This document shows positions 42,606-53,143 of a stretch of 64,000 bases of DNA, one piece after another (position 1 is the first letter of the stretch; each line of letters begins with the position of its first letter). The notes under the pieces were generated by a model that was not told the origin of the DNA, searched no databases, and saw only the letters and a program-made list of their open reading frames with translations. The DNA lies in the NCBI GenBank assembly GCA_900551435.1, contig URVW01000003.1, positions 11,181 through 75,180 on the forward strand, in the 5' to 3' direction. Both the position numbers and the translations under genes were made by a program. The stretch is from an uncultured Faecalibacterium sp. GTDB lineage: Bacteria > Bacillota > Clostridia > Oscillospirales > Ruminococcaceae.

Positions 42606-43342
42606 GCCATGAGCGGGAAACAGAGGGTCTGCGCGTCGCGCTGCTGAGCTACGATGAACGGGAGCTTCGGGTGCGGAAACACTATCTGGAAGAACAAAGC
42701 CCGGCCATCTCGTGCACCTGTTTCCAGAGCGGCGAGCCGGTGTTACAGGCGTTGTGGCAGAAAAAATGCTTCGATGTTCTGGTGCTGGGCAGCCAGCTGG
42801 AAGATATGGACAGCATCGAGTTCATCGAAAAGCTGAACCGTCTGCCCAGCCATCCGCCGCTTCTGCTGCAGGGCGACGGCTGGTACGACGAGCAGACAGC
42901 GGCCTGTCTGAATCCGAGCGGAAAATTTTATCATGTGGAGCGTGACCGCTTGCAGGACCTGATGCGGGGGCTTTGGGGCGTTCCCGGGCGGAGTTCGGCG
43001 CGGATCGAGCGCTTCTGCAATTACATCTATGACCAGTGGGAAGTCCAGCAGCCGGACATCAACTGCAGTTATCTGACGATGACGGTGCAGATCGTCTGCG
43101 CTTCCACCGGAAAGCTCGCCCTCCGCAAGGAGATCTTGCAGAGTGTTGCCGAGGAATATCAGGTCACCGTGGCGGCTGTGGACAGCGGTCTGCGCCGCCT
43201 GATCGACAATTTGGAGCACCGGAAGCCGGAGGGCTGGCTCCGCTTCAAAAAGGAGAACGGCCTTCAGGACGTGAAGGTCACCACCGGAAAACTCGTCTAC
43301 GCCCTGCGGCAGAGCGTGCGGCGGCGGGGCATCATTTCCTAA
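42602..43342 (+). CDS. Spo0A-like response regulator with a degenerate receiver
   Basis: This is a 246-residue protein. Residues 9-120 follow a receiver fold, but the phospho-acceptor Asp is replaced (FDVLVLGSQLEDMDSIEF, Gly 63) and the acidic pair near residue 18 is reduced. Residues 135-235 resemble the Spo0A effector domain: YLTMTVQIVCAS, then LRKEILQSVAEEYQVTVAAV and DSGLRRLIDN. The GTG start is chosen because AGGAGG lies 9 bases upstream and no ATG fits. It probably acts without phosphorylation. A cognate kinase-like gene follows 30 bp downstream. Confidence 0.72.
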   Translation: MSHERETEGLRVALLSYDERELRVRKHYLEEQSPAISCTCFQSGEPVLQALWQKKCFDVLVLGSQLEDMDSIEFIEKLNRLPSHPPLLLQGDGWYDEQTAACLNPSGKFYHVERDRLQDLMRGLWGVPGRSSARIERFCNYIYDQWEVQQPDINCSYLTMTVQIVCASTGKLALRKEILQSVAEEYQVTVAAVDSGLRRLIDNLEHRKPEGWLRFKKENGLQDVKVTTGKLVYALRQSVRRRGIIS

Positions 43343-43372
43343 CAGGAGCCATCGGGAAAGGGGGCATCTGAC

Positions 43373-44176
43373 ATGAGCGAGGTCCAGAACGAAAAAGACG
43401 CGGCTGAATTTCCGAAAAAGCAGCTGGAATCGGTCTTTCTGCATTCTCTGCGCCTGATGGATCAAGACCGCGAATATTTACAGATGCACCTGAAAAAGGT
43501 CAGCGACGAGCGCACCGAAGCGGCGTTCTCGGATATGGAGCTGGAATCGGCACGGCTGGAACGCACCATCCGGGAGCTGATGGAGCTGAGCGCCCCCGAG
43601 GAAGCGCTGAAAAAACGGCCGGTGGACCTGTGCGGGATTCTGGCCGAATTGGAACGGATGGCCCCGGAAATTCAGCGGCAGAATGGGACCGCTCTCCAAG
43701 TGGACCGCGGAGGGATGGACCAGTGCCTTGTGTGGGCTGACCGCGAAAAAGCCGAGCAGCTGTGCTTCCATCTGTTGTCCAACGCTCTGCGGGCTGTGTC
43801 TCCCGGCGGGACGGTCTGGGTCCATCTGCGCCGGACCGAACAGAACTTTGCACTGACCATCGAGGACGACGGCTGCGGTCTGCCGGAGGGTGAGAGCTGG
43901 CTGGAGAACCGCCGCCGCTTTCTGGGCGGTGCACGGGCGGGACTGCCGCTCTGCCGGAAATACTGCCGCCAGCTGGGCTGGACATTGGAACTTTCGAACC
44001 GAGCGGCTGGCGGGGCTTGCGCGGCGCTGACCATCCCGCTGCCGGCCCGCGCTTTTCCCATCGAGCCAGTGGTGGAGTTCCGCTCGGAGATGGAAGGACC
44101 TGTCTCCACGCCCCTGCAGCGCCAGCTGCGCCGGGAACTGTATCTTCTGATGACACGGAGGAGTGGGGCGCGTTGA
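43373..44176 (+). CDS. Histidine-kinase-like ATPase without an evident H-box
   Basis: This is a 267-residue soluble protein. The N-terminal 90 residues are helical and lack a clear HExxxP-type phospho-acceptor site; the nearest His is in FLHSLRLMDQD. The ATPase domain (about 85-225) has an N-box (LLSNALRAVSPGGTVWV), a G1 box (IEDDGCGLPEG) and a weak G2 region (GGARAGLPLC). The C-terminal 45 residues are basic. It is co-transcribed with the Spo0A-like regulator. It could be a phosphotransfer protein, a phosphatase or an anti-sigma-like ATPase. Confidence 0.75.
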   Translation: MSEVQNEKDAAEFPKKQLESVFLHSLRLMDQDREYLQMHLKKVSDERTEAAFSDMELESARLERTIRELMELSAPEEALKKRPVDLCGILAELERMAPEIQRQNGTALQVDRGGMDQCLVWADREKAEQLCFHLLSNALRAVSPGGTVWVHLRRTEQNFALTIEDDGCGLPEGESWLENRRRFLGGARAGLPLCRKYCRQLGWTLELSNRAAGGACAALTIPLPARAFPIEPVVEFRSEMEGPVSTPLQRQLRRELYLLMTRRSGAR

Positions 44177-44180
44177 AGAG

Positions 44181-44512
44181 CGCTGTTACACAGCGAACCT
44201 CTCAGTCACCTTCGGTGACAGCTCCCCTAAGTAGGGGAGCCACTGGCGTACCGGTTTTGGTCCTGCTAGATGAATTGAGTTTCTCGAAACTGTAAACGGA
44301 AGTGCTCCGCTGCCTAGGGCAACGGCATCGAAACAACGCTCTAACCAAGGGCATTCGTACAGATGCTGTCGACCGAGACAGCAGGGCACTCTTTTTTGCG
44401 CAAGATAAAACTTCAGGTGTCCAGCAGGGGTTGCCCGACCTGCCAATGGCTCCCCTGATAGGGGAGCTGGCATTGCGAAGCAATGACTGAGAGGTTCTTC
44501 CCCGCAACAGCG
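44181..44512. mobile_element. MITE-like element with imperfect terminal inverted repeats
   Basis: The ends are imperfect inverted repeats of about 28 bp. Both contain CGCTGTT and the perfect GAACCTCTCAGTCA (left 44181-44208, right 44484-44512). Inside each end lies a GGGGAGC hairpin (GCTCCCC, short loop, GGGGAGC). No open frame is convincing. It starts just behind the kinase-like gene stop and is followed by the activase promoter region. I could not see a clear target-site duplication. Confidence 0.72.
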
Positions 44513-44639
44513 TCACAAAAAGTAAAGATTCTTAGCCAATCTGCCGGAAAATCCGGCCCAAAGTTCCGCGAAATTCACAAAATGTTTAACTTTCTGAGCG
44601 GAAAATACTATTTTTTGCGTGTAAAATAAGGAATGCAGA

Positions 44640-44668
44640 TTGATTGTTCGTGCAATTTTGAGTATAAT
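44640..44668 (+). promoter_or_regulatory. Promoter of the activase operon
   Basis: TTGATT (44640-44645), a 17-bp spacer and TATAAT (44663-44668) lie about 120 bp before the start. Confidence 0.7.
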
Positions 44669-44786
44669 ACATCTGTATGCGAGTTGCATGAATAATTCGC
44701 TAACGAACTAATTTTTGGCAAAGATTTTGCAAGGATTTTTGCCCGAAGAATGTCTGAAAAACGTCCTTCAGGGAGGAAAAAGAAAC

Positions 44787-47714
44787 GTGAGAGTAGGTCT
44801 TGACATCGGCAGTACCACCATCAAATGCGTGGTGCTGGATGAACACGATGCACTTGTATATTCGACATATGAACGTCATTACAGTCATATTCTGGAAAAG
44901 GCACAGGAGCTTCTGCGCCGCATCGATGCAGAGCAGCTGAAGGGTCAGAAAGCGCTGCTCAGCATCTCCGGTTCGGCGGGCATGGGTCTGGCCGACAGCT
45001 GCGGCGTGCCCTTTGTGCAGGAGGTATTTTCCACCCGCGTGGCCGTCAAGCGGTTCATGCCGGAGACCGACTGCGTGATCGAGCTGGGCGGCGAGGATGC
45101 CAAGATCCTCTTCCTGACCAATGGCACGGAAGTCCGGATGAACGGCAGCTGCGCCGGTGGCACGGGCGCCTTCATCGACCAGATGGCCACCCTGCTGAAG
45201 ATGAGCGCCGACGAGATGAACAAAGCGGCCGAACAGGCACAGCGCACCTACACCATCGCGTCCCGCTGCGGCGTGTTCGCCAAGAGCGACGTGCAGCCGC
45301 TCATCAATCAGGGCGCGCGCACCGAGGATATCGCCGCCAGCATTTATAAGGCCGTGGTCAACCAGACCATCGCTGGTCTGGCACAGGGACGCCCCATCAA
45401 GGGCAACATCCTGTATCTGGGCGGCCCGCTGACCTTCAGCACCGTTCTGCGCAAGAGCTTTGACGAAGCCCTGAACGTGACCGGGACCTGCCCCGAAAAC
45501 AGCTTGCTCTATGTCGCGCTGGGCGCGGCCCTCTATGCCGACAAGGAGTTCGAGCTGTCGGACGTGGCCGCAGCGCTGGATGAATATTCCGCGACCGCGA
45601 CCTACGCCAGCGAGCCGCCGCTCTTCGCCAATAAGGAAGAGTACGAGGCGTTCCATGCCCGCCATATATCCCACAGCGTCCCGCGCGTGCCCTTCAGCGC
45701 ACAGTGCGGCCCGGTACATATCGGCATCGACTCCGGCTCTACCACCGTCAAGCTGGTGGTCGTGGACGAGAAGAGCCAGATCCTCTATACCAACTATCAG
45801 CCGAACCTCGGCAACCCGCTGCCCCTCATCAAGGAACAGCTCATCAAAATCTATCAGGAGCATCCGGACCTGCAGGTGGCCAGTGTGACCACCACCGGCT
45901 ACGGCGAAGAGCTGGTCAAGAATGCGTTCCGCTGCGATTACGGTCTGGTGGAAACGGTGGCGCACTTCACCGCCGCCAAATACTTCATGCCGGACGTCGA
46001 TTTCATCATCGACATCGGCGGTCAGGATATGAAGTGCTTCAAGATCGAGGATGGAGCCATCAGTAACATCTTCCTGAACGAAGCCTGTTCTTCCGGCTGC
46101 GGCAGCTTTTTGCAGACCTTCGCACAGGCGCTGGGCTATGATGTCAAGGAGTTTGCCGCGCTGGGCCTGTTTGCAGACCGCCCCGTGGATCTGGGCAGCC
46201 GCTGCACCGTCTTTATGAACAGCTCGGTCAAACAGGCACAGAAGGATGGTGCGTCCATCCAGAACATCTCCGCCGGTCTGTCCATCAGCGTCGTCAAGAA
46301 CGCGCTGTATAAGGTCATCCGTGCGTCCAGCCCCGAAGAGCTGGGCCGCAAGATCGTCGTGCAGGGCGGCACGTTCTACAACGAAGCTGTCCTCCGCGCC
46401 TTCGAAAAGGAAATGGGCGTCGAGGTCATCCGCCCCGACATCGCGGGCCTGATGGGCGCCTACGGTGCGGCCCTGCATGGTCTGCGCCAGAGCCGCAAGA
46501 GCGGCAAGGCCGTCTCTTCGATGATGAGTCTGGCCGAGCTGGAAAGTTTCGATCAGAAAGTCGTCAGCGTCAAGTGCGGCGGCTGCGGCAACCATTGCCA
46601 GCTGACCGTGAACACCTTCGCCGACGGACGCAAGTTCATCTCCGGCAACCGCTGCGATAAGCCCGTGACCGGCAAGAGCGAGGACAACAGCCTGAACCTC
46701 TATGCCTACAAGCAGCAGCTGCTGGCGGGCTACAAGCCGGTTCCCGGCAAGCGCGGCTCCATCGGCATCCCGCTCTGCCTGAACATGTACGAGATGCTGC
46801 CGTTCTGGTACACCTTCTGGACCAAGCTGGGCTTTGCGGTCCACACCAGCCCGGTGTCCAGCCGCGGCCTGTATCTGGCCGGTCAGGCGACCATCCCCAG
46901 CGATACGGCTTGCTTCCCGGCCAAGCTCAGCCATGGCCACATCAAGGCCCTGAGCCAGATGCAGCTGGATGCCATCTTCTACCCCTGCCTGACCTATAAC
47001 TTCGACGAGGGCTTGGGCGACAACCACTATAACTGCCCGGTCGTGGCTTATTATCCTGAAGTTTTGGCCGGCAACTGCCCGGAGCTGGAAGGCAAGAAGT
47101 TCATCTACGATTATGTGGGCATTCATCGCCCGAAGGATTTCGTGCATAAAATGGCCAAGGAAGTGCTGCCCCGCTACTTCGGCGGCATCTCCGAGAAGGA
47201 AGTGCAGGCCGCTGCCGATGCAGCCTATGCCGAGCACGAAGCCCACATGGCGCAGATTCGGGTCAAGGGCAGCGAGATCATCGATGAGGCACGCCGTCAG
47301 GGCAAGCGCATCATCGTGCTGGCGGGCCGTCCGTATCATGTGGACCCCGAAATCAACCACGGCATCGACCACCTCATCACCCGCCACGGCGCGGCAGTCG
47401 TCACCGAGGACAGCATCTCCAACCGCGTGGAGAAGTTCCCCACCAGCGTCCTGAACCAGTGGACTTATCACAGCCGCCTGTATGCCGCGGCCAAATACTG
47501 CACCACCCAGAAGGATATGGACCTTGTTCAGCTCGTCTCCTTCGGCTGCGGCGTCGATGCCATCACCACCGACGAGACCCGCGAGATCCTGCAGGAGGGT
47601 GGCAAGCTGTACACCCAGCTCAAGATCGACGAGATCACCAACCTTGGTGCGGTGAACATCCGTCTGCGCAGCCTGTTTGCTGCGCTGGACGAGCGTGATG
47701 AAGATAAAAAATAA
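44787..47714 (+). CDS. Double BcrA/BadF-type CoA-dehydratase activase with a DUF2229 region
   Basis: This is a 975-residue protein with two ASKHA ATPase units: residues 1-260 (VGLDIGSTTIKCVVLDEHDA, Cys in NGSCAGGTGAF and SRCGVFAKSD) and about 310-575 (IGIDSGSTTVKLVVVDEKSQ, NEACSSGCGSFL). A Cys-rich link (VKCGGCGNHCQL) and a DUF2229 domain (about 650-975) follow. Activases of this family inject electrons into 2-hydroxyacyl-CoA dehydratases with ATP. The GTG start at 44787 has AGGGAGG 10 bases upstream. The next gene encodes the companion part. Confidence 0.87.
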   Translation: MRVGLDIGSTTIKCVVLDEHDALVYSTYERHYSHILEKAQELLRRIDAEQLKGQKALLSISGSAGMGLADSCGVPFVQEVFSTRVAVKRFMPETDCVIELGGEDAKILFLTNGTEVRMNGSCAGGTGAFIDQMATLLKMSADEMNKAAEQAQRTYTIASRCGVFAKSDVQPLINQGARTEDIAASIYKAVVNQTIAGLAQGRPIKGNILYLGGPLTFSTVLRKSFDEALNVTGTCPENSLLYVALGAALYADKEFELSDVAAALDEYSATATYASEPPLFANKEEYEAFHARHISHSVPRVPFSAQCGPVHIGIDSGSTTVKLVVVDEKSQILYTNYQPNLGNPLPLIKEQLIKIYQEHPDLQVASVTTTGYGEELVKNAFRCDYGLVETVAHFTAAKYFMPDVDFIIDIGGQDMKCFKIEDGAISNIFLNEACSSGCGSFLQTFAQALGYDVKEFAALGLFADRPVDLGSRCTVFMNSSVKQAQKDGASIQNISAGLSISVVKNALYKVIRASSPEELGRKIVVQGGTFYNEAVLRAFEKEMGVEVIRPDIAGLMGAYGAALHGLRQSRKSGKAVSSMMSLAELESFDQKVVSVKCGGCGNHCQLTVNTFADGRKFISGNRCDKPVTGKSEDNSLNLYAYKQQLLAGYKPVPGKRGSIGIPLCLNMYEMLPFWYTFWTKLGFAVHTSPVSSRGLYLAGQATIPSDTACFPAKLSHGHIKALSQMQLDAIFYPCLTYNFDEGLGDNHYNCPVVAYYPEVLAGNCPELEGKKFIYDYVGIHRPKDFVHKMAKEVLPRYFGGISEKEVQAAADAAYAEHEAHMAQIRVKGSEIIDEARRQGKRIIVLAGRPYHVDPEINHGIDHLITRHGAAVVTEDSISNRVEKFPTSVLNQWTYHSRLYAAAKYCTTQKDMDLVQLVSFGCGVDAITTDETREILQEGGKLYTQLKIDEITNLGAVNIRLRSLFAALDERDEDKK

Positions 47715-47740
47715 TCCGTTCTATCACATAGGAGGAACCT

Positions 47741-49060
<1,320 letters not shown>

Positions 49061-49083
49061 TTTCTCTCTCAAAACGCAAACGA

Positions 49084-49126
49084 AAAGGCCCTGCGCAGAC
49101 CAGAACGGTTTGCACAGGGCCTTTGG
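49084..49126. terminator. Bidirectional terminator
   Basis: AAAGGCCCTG pairs with CAGGGCCTTT (inner GCA/TGC) between the convergent activase operon and phosphofructokinase genes. Confidence 0.88.
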
Positions 49127-49152
49127 TTATGCCTTTGGAAACAGAAGAGAAA

Positions 49153-50379
49153 TTACTTCTTCATGTAGATGTGGTGGGGCAGACCTGCGATGTAGAGCGG
49201 GGTCAGCTCAGCCTGAATGAGAGGACGTGCGTAGTTCAGGAACTCGCTGGTCATCTGGGTATGGTTCTCGTTCATCCAGCTCAGCGGGACCTTCTTCTCG
49301 AGGTTTGCGACCTCGCTGATGGGATGCAGCTCGGTGGTGCACTGATAGGGGTTGTTGGAGATGCGCTTCAGGGCGACCATCTGGCCGGTGACCCCCTCAA
49401 AAGCAGCTTTGGCGGCAGCACCGCCGACCTGATAGGCCTCGGTGATGTCGGTGCGGCTGGTCAGGTGGCCGGCGCAGCGCTGCAGGGTGGACAGCTCGAT
49501 GCTGCGGGTCTTGGTGTCGAGGTTGCGTGCCACGACGTTGGCAAGGTAGCGGGCCGTGCCGGTCAGAGCCTTGTGGCCGAAGGCATCGACTGCGTGCACA
49601 TCATCGGCCAGCTCGCAGACATAGCGGCCGTCCTCCAGCTTGACGCCTTCGGAGACGGCGATGACGATGCTGGGCTTCTTCTCCTGCATCGCACGGACCT
49701 TCTCCACGAAGTGATCCACGTTGAAGGGGACTTCGGGCAGACAGATCATGTCCACGCCCTCGCAGTCGTCGCTCTTGGCCAGAGCAGCGGCAGCGGTCAG
49801 CCAGCCGGCGTTGCGGCCCATGATCTCGACGACGGTGACATACTTCGTGCCGTAGACCGTGGCATCGCGGATGATCTCCTTCATCACGACGCCGATGTAC
49901 TTGGCAGCAGAGCCGTAGCCGGGGGTGTGGTCGGTGACCATCAGGTCGTTGTCGATGGTCTTGGGCACGCCCATGAAGCGGATGTCGCTCTGGATGCGGT
50001 TGCCGTAGTCAGCCAGCTTGCCGATGGTGTCCATCGAGTCGTTGCCGCCAATGTAGAAGAAGTAGCCGATGTCCAGCTTTTCCAGAATGGCGAACAGCTT
50101 CTTGTAAACGGCCTCGTCGTCGTGCCAATCCGGCAGCTTGTAACGGCAGCTGCCCAAAAAGCTGGACGGCGTGCGCTTGAGCAGCTCGATGTCGAGGTCG
50201 TCGGTCAGATACTCCGACAGATCGACGACCCGCTCCTCCAGCAGACCGGCGACACCGTTGCGCATGCCGTAAACGACCTGTGCACCGCGGTTCTTGCAGC
50301 TCTCGAACACACCTGCCAGACTTGCGTTGATGACAGAGGTAGGACCGCCAGACTGACCAACGATTGCATTTTTACCCAT
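49153..50379 (-). CDS. 6-phosphofructokinase, probably PPi-dependent (second copy of a tandem pair)
   Basis: This is a 408-residue protein catalysing fructose-6-phosphate phosphorylation. IGGNDSMDT and PKTIDND are the active-site loops; the Lys in PKTIDND is the residue associated with PPi use. MGRNAGWLTAAAALA is the substrate-binding motif. It is cytoplasmic. GAAAAGGAG precedes the ATG. It follows the paralogue at 50469-51692 by about 90 bp in the same direction. Confidence 0.9.
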   Translation of the reverse strand: MGKNAIVGQSGGPTSVINASLAGVFESCKNRGAQVVYGMRNGVAGLLEERVVDLSEYLTDDLDIELLKRTPSSFLGSCRYKLPDWHDDEAVYKKLFAILEKLDIGYFFYIGGNDSMDTIGKLADYGNRIQSDIRFMGVPKTIDNDLMVTDHTPGYGSAAKYIGVVMKEIIRDATVYGTKYVTVVEIMGRNAGWLTAAAALAKSDDCEGVDMICLPEVPFNVDHFVEKVRAMQEKKPSIVIAVSEGVKLEDGRYVCELADDVHAVDAFGHKALTGTARYLANVVARNLDTKTRSIELSTLQRCAGHLTSRTDITEAYQVGGAAAKAAFEGVTGQMVALKRISNNPYQCTTELHPISEVANLEKKVPLSWMNENHTQMTSEFLNYARPLIQAELTPLYIAGLPHHIYMKK

Positions 50380-50468
50380 GATGATTTCTCCTTTTCTTCT
50401 GTTTCGGCTTTTATATTATCGTGCAGGAGCACGAAAACAGACTGCGGGGAAGGGGATGCGGGAGGAAA

Positions 50469-51692
50469 TTACAGACGGATGTGGCGCGGCGTTCCGTTGA
50501 CGTAAACGGGCGTCACTTCGTCCAAGATCAGCGGGCGGGCGTATTCCTCGAACGCCGCCGTGACCTGCATCCCGTCCGGGGTGATCCAATCCAGCGGGAC
50601 CTTCTTTTCGAGGTTGGCCACCTTCTGGACGTCCACCGACTCGGTGATGCACTGATAGGGATAATTGGAGATGCGCTTGAGCGAGATCATCTTGCCCGTC
50701 TCGCCCGCAAAGGCAGCGGCAGCGGCTGCTCCGCCGACCGCATAGGCCTCGTTCACGTCGGTCCGGCTGGCCAGATGGCTGGCGCAGCGCTGCAGCGTCG
50801 AGAACTCGATGGCGCGGCTCTTGCAGTTCAGATTGTCGTGGATGAGGTCGGACAGGTAGCGGCTCGTGCCGCTGAGGATGGCCTTGTGACCGAAGGCGTC
50901 CAGCTGACCGGCAGTGGAGACGAGATCGCACAGATATGTACCATCGGCCGTCTTGACGCCCTCGCTGGCTGCGATGATGACATTGGGCTTGCTCTTCTGC
51001 AGCTCGTCCACCTTGGCAAGGAAGCGGTCCGCATCGAACGGCACTTCCGGCAGCAGGATCAGGTCCGGGCCTTCGCAGTCGTCGCCGCCGGCCAGACAGG
51101 CCGCACCGGCCAGCCAGCCCGCGTGGCGTCCCATGATCTCGGCCACGGTCACGCTGCGGATGTTGTAAACAGAAGAGTCACGGATGACTTCCTTCAGGAT
51201 GGTGGCGATGTACTTGGCCGCAGAGCCGTAGCCGGGGGTGTGGTCGGTCAGGCACAGGTCGTTGTCGATGGTCTTGGGGACCCCGATGAACCGCACGCTG
51301 CTGCCCACCTTGCTGCCGTACCGGCTGAGCTTTGCGATGGTGTCCATCGAGTCGTTGCCGCCGATGTAGAACAGAGCACAGATGTCGTACTTGTCGAACA
51401 GGGTGAACAGCTTGATGAACGGGGCTGGGTCAACATCCGGATCTGGCAGCTTGTAGCGGCAGCTGCCCAGATAGCTCGACGGGGTGCGCTTGAGCAGCTC
51501 GATGCTCATGCGGTCGTCCAGCAGAACGTTCAGTTCGAGCATCTCCTCCTTGAGCAGACCCTCGATGCCGTACTGCATGCCGTAGACCTTATCTGCGCCC
51601 AGACTGCACGCGGCCTTGTAGACACCTGCCAAGCTGGAATTGATGACAGCTGTTGGGCCGCCGCTCTGGCCGATGATGACGTTTTTTGCCAT
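50469..51692 (-). CDS. 6-phosphofructokinase, probably PPi-dependent (first copy)
   Basis: This is a 407-residue protein that aligns along its full length with the downstream copy. It keeps the same motifs (IGGNDSMDT, PKTIDND, MGRHAGWLAGAACLA). Differences are scattered through the protein, so the duplication is not recent. AAGGAGG precedes the ATG at 51690-51692. An odd 13-bp palindrome (ACAATACTATTGT, 51875-51887) lies upstream. Confidence 0.9.
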   Translation of the reverse strand: MAKNVIIGQSGGPTAVINSSLAGVYKAACSLGADKVYGMQYGIEGLLKEEMLELNVLLDDRMSIELLKRTPSSYLGSCRYKLPDPDVDPAPFIKLFTLFDKYDICALFYIGGNDSMDTIAKLSRYGSKVGSSVRFIGVPKTIDNDLCLTDHTPGYGSAAKYIATILKEVIRDSSVYNIRSVTVAEIMGRHAGWLAGAACLAGGDDCEGPDLILLPEVPFDADRFLAKVDELQKSKPNVIIAASEGVKTADGTYLCDLVSTAGQLDAFGHKAILSGTSRYLSDLIHDNLNCKSRAIEFSTLQRCASHLASRTDVNEAYAVGGAAAAAAFAGETGKMISLKRISNYPYQCITESVDVQKVANLEKKVPLDWITPDGMQVTAAFEEYARPLILDEVTPVYVNGTPRHIRL

Positions 51693-52052
51693 GAGAACCT
51701 CCTTCTTATCATAGGAACCATTTCAACGTCCCGCAAAACGGACGTCTGCGCTCTTCAAAAGGCTCTGGAAACCCTGCACTGTTTCCGGAACCGAGGGCGG
51801 ACGTTCGCCGCAAGTCGTACAAAAAGAATGCAGGATGTGCATGCACTTCAATGAAAACTGTGCAATTTCCTGCAACAATACTATTGTAGCTTATTTGTCT
51901 GTTGTATGCAAGACCTGTTTGGTTGCACAGGCAAAAAAATTATGATACAATAATGGTCATGGTGTACAAAAACCGGAGGGATCCCGGAATTGGATGCAAT
52001 TTTCCGGGGACACTATCCGTAATTGATAGAAAAGGACAAAGAGGGAAGAGCA
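51693..52052. other. Divergent promoter region between pfk and the SGNH-hydrolase gene
   Basis: No gene is supported in this stretch. It carries the palindrome ACAATACTATTGT (51875-51887) and, toward the right, TTGCAC (51923-51928) with TACAAT (51946-51951) spaced by 17 bp. Confidence 0.5.
51923..51951 (+). promoter_or_regulatory. Promoter of the SGNH-hydrolase gene
   Basis: TTGCAC, a 17-bp spacer, then TACAAT, about 100 bp before the start codon. Confidence 0.65.
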
Positions 52053-53090
52053 ATGGGGATCTCGCATGAGTATCATTCCGCCCACACCCGCGCAAAGCGG
52101 AGCAGGGCTAGTTTTGGGCTTCGGCTGGCGGGGGTCATCGCGGCCATCCTGCTGCTGTCGCTGGCCATCACGGCCATTCTGGAAAACGGCCAGCGGGAGA
52201 GCGAAGCCGCCCAGCAGGCGACGTCCAGCGGCATGGCAGAAAACATTCTGGCCCCGCTGCCGATGCAGGGCGCAGCGGCCAGCACCGCTGAAAGCGGCGC
52301 AGAGAACGCAGGGGACGGCGCAGACAATGCCGACAGCACGGGTACGCCCGCCGTTACGCTGGAACAGTTCGGCCCTGCGCGGCAGACTGCAGGAGCCTAC
52401 AGCGTGAAAGCCTATGACAGCAGCGTCATCCGTCAGCCCAGCAACGGGCAGGTGGACCTGAGCTATTTTGCCGACGCCGCCTTTCTCGGCGACAGCCTGA
52501 CCGTGGGCTTCTCGGATTACAACATCAACCTCGGCGGGGCGCTCATCTGCGGCTATACCGGTGTCGGACCGGACGCCATCGTCAACCGAAGCGCCGTCAA
52601 AAGCTCGGTCCGCGGCGAAGAGATCGCGCTGGATGTTCTGGCGGCGGCCCAGCCGAAAAAGGTCTATATCCTGCTGGGCACGAACACGCTGACCACGCTG
52701 GGCGCGGCAGACCGCTTCCTTGCTTATTACGGCCAGATGCTGGACTTGCTGCATCAGACGCTGGGCAATGACTGCATCCTGTATGTGCAGTCCATCCCGC
52801 CGGTGCGTCCGGCAGCCGCAGAGGAAAAGCCGGGTCTGGCATCGGACGTCGTGCGCTCGGTCAACGAGCAGCTGGCAAAGCTGGCGGCGGATAAGGGCTG
52901 TGTCTATCTCGACCTGTGGGAAGCTTTTGCGGACGGCGAAGGCAACCTGAAAGAGGTCCTTGCCGCACCGGACGGCGTGCACTTTTCGGCGGGCAACGGC
53001 TATGGTGCGTGGGTGACCTATCTGCGCAACCACGCGAAATATTCTGCGTCCAACCCGTGGACGCCCGGGAGCACCTACGCGGCAAATTGA
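52053..53090 (+). CDS. Membrane-anchored SGNH/GDSL-type hydrolase
   Basis: This is a 345-residue protein. A single transmembrane helix (about 27-50) is followed by an Ala/Gly/Ser/Asp-rich stalk (about 55-110). The SGNH domain has block I FLGDSLTVG with the nucleophilic Ser, a block III-like GTNTLTTLG, and block V APDGVHFSAGN supplying Asp and His. It should face outside and may deacylate cell-wall glycans or lipids. GAGGGAAGAG precedes the ATG. Confidence 0.83.
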   Translation: MGISHEYHSAHTRAKRSRASFGLRLAGVIAAILLLSLAITAILENGQRESEAAQQATSSGMAENILAPLPMQGAAASTAESGAENAGDGADNADSTGTPAVTLEQFGPARQTAGAYSVKAYDSSVIRQPSNGQVDLSYFADAAFLGDSLTVGFSDYNINLGGALICGYTGVGPDAIVNRSAVKSSVRGEEIALDVLAAAQPKKVYILLGTNTLTTLGAADRFLAYYGQMLDLLHQTLGNDCILYVQSIPPVRPAAAEEKPGLASDVVRSVNEQLAKLAADKGCVYLDLWEAFADGEGNLKEVLAAPDGVHFSAGNGYGAWVTYLRNHAKYSASNPWTPGSTYAAN

Positions 53091-53102
53091 ACTTAGAACC
53101 AG

Positions 53103-53143
53103 AAGAGCGCCTGTCGGGTCAGTTCCGGCGGGCGCTCTTTTTT
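53103..53143. terminator. Bidirectional terminator
   Basis: AAGAGCGCC and GGCGCTCTTTTTT form the stem, with an inner loop. It serves the hydrolase and overlaps the stop of the convergent LysR gene. Confidence 0.85.

Noticed and set aside
44177..44520. A protein-coding gene inside the MITE-like region
   Set aside because: Frames are short (under 100 codons), cross the terminal repeats and lack ribosome sites.
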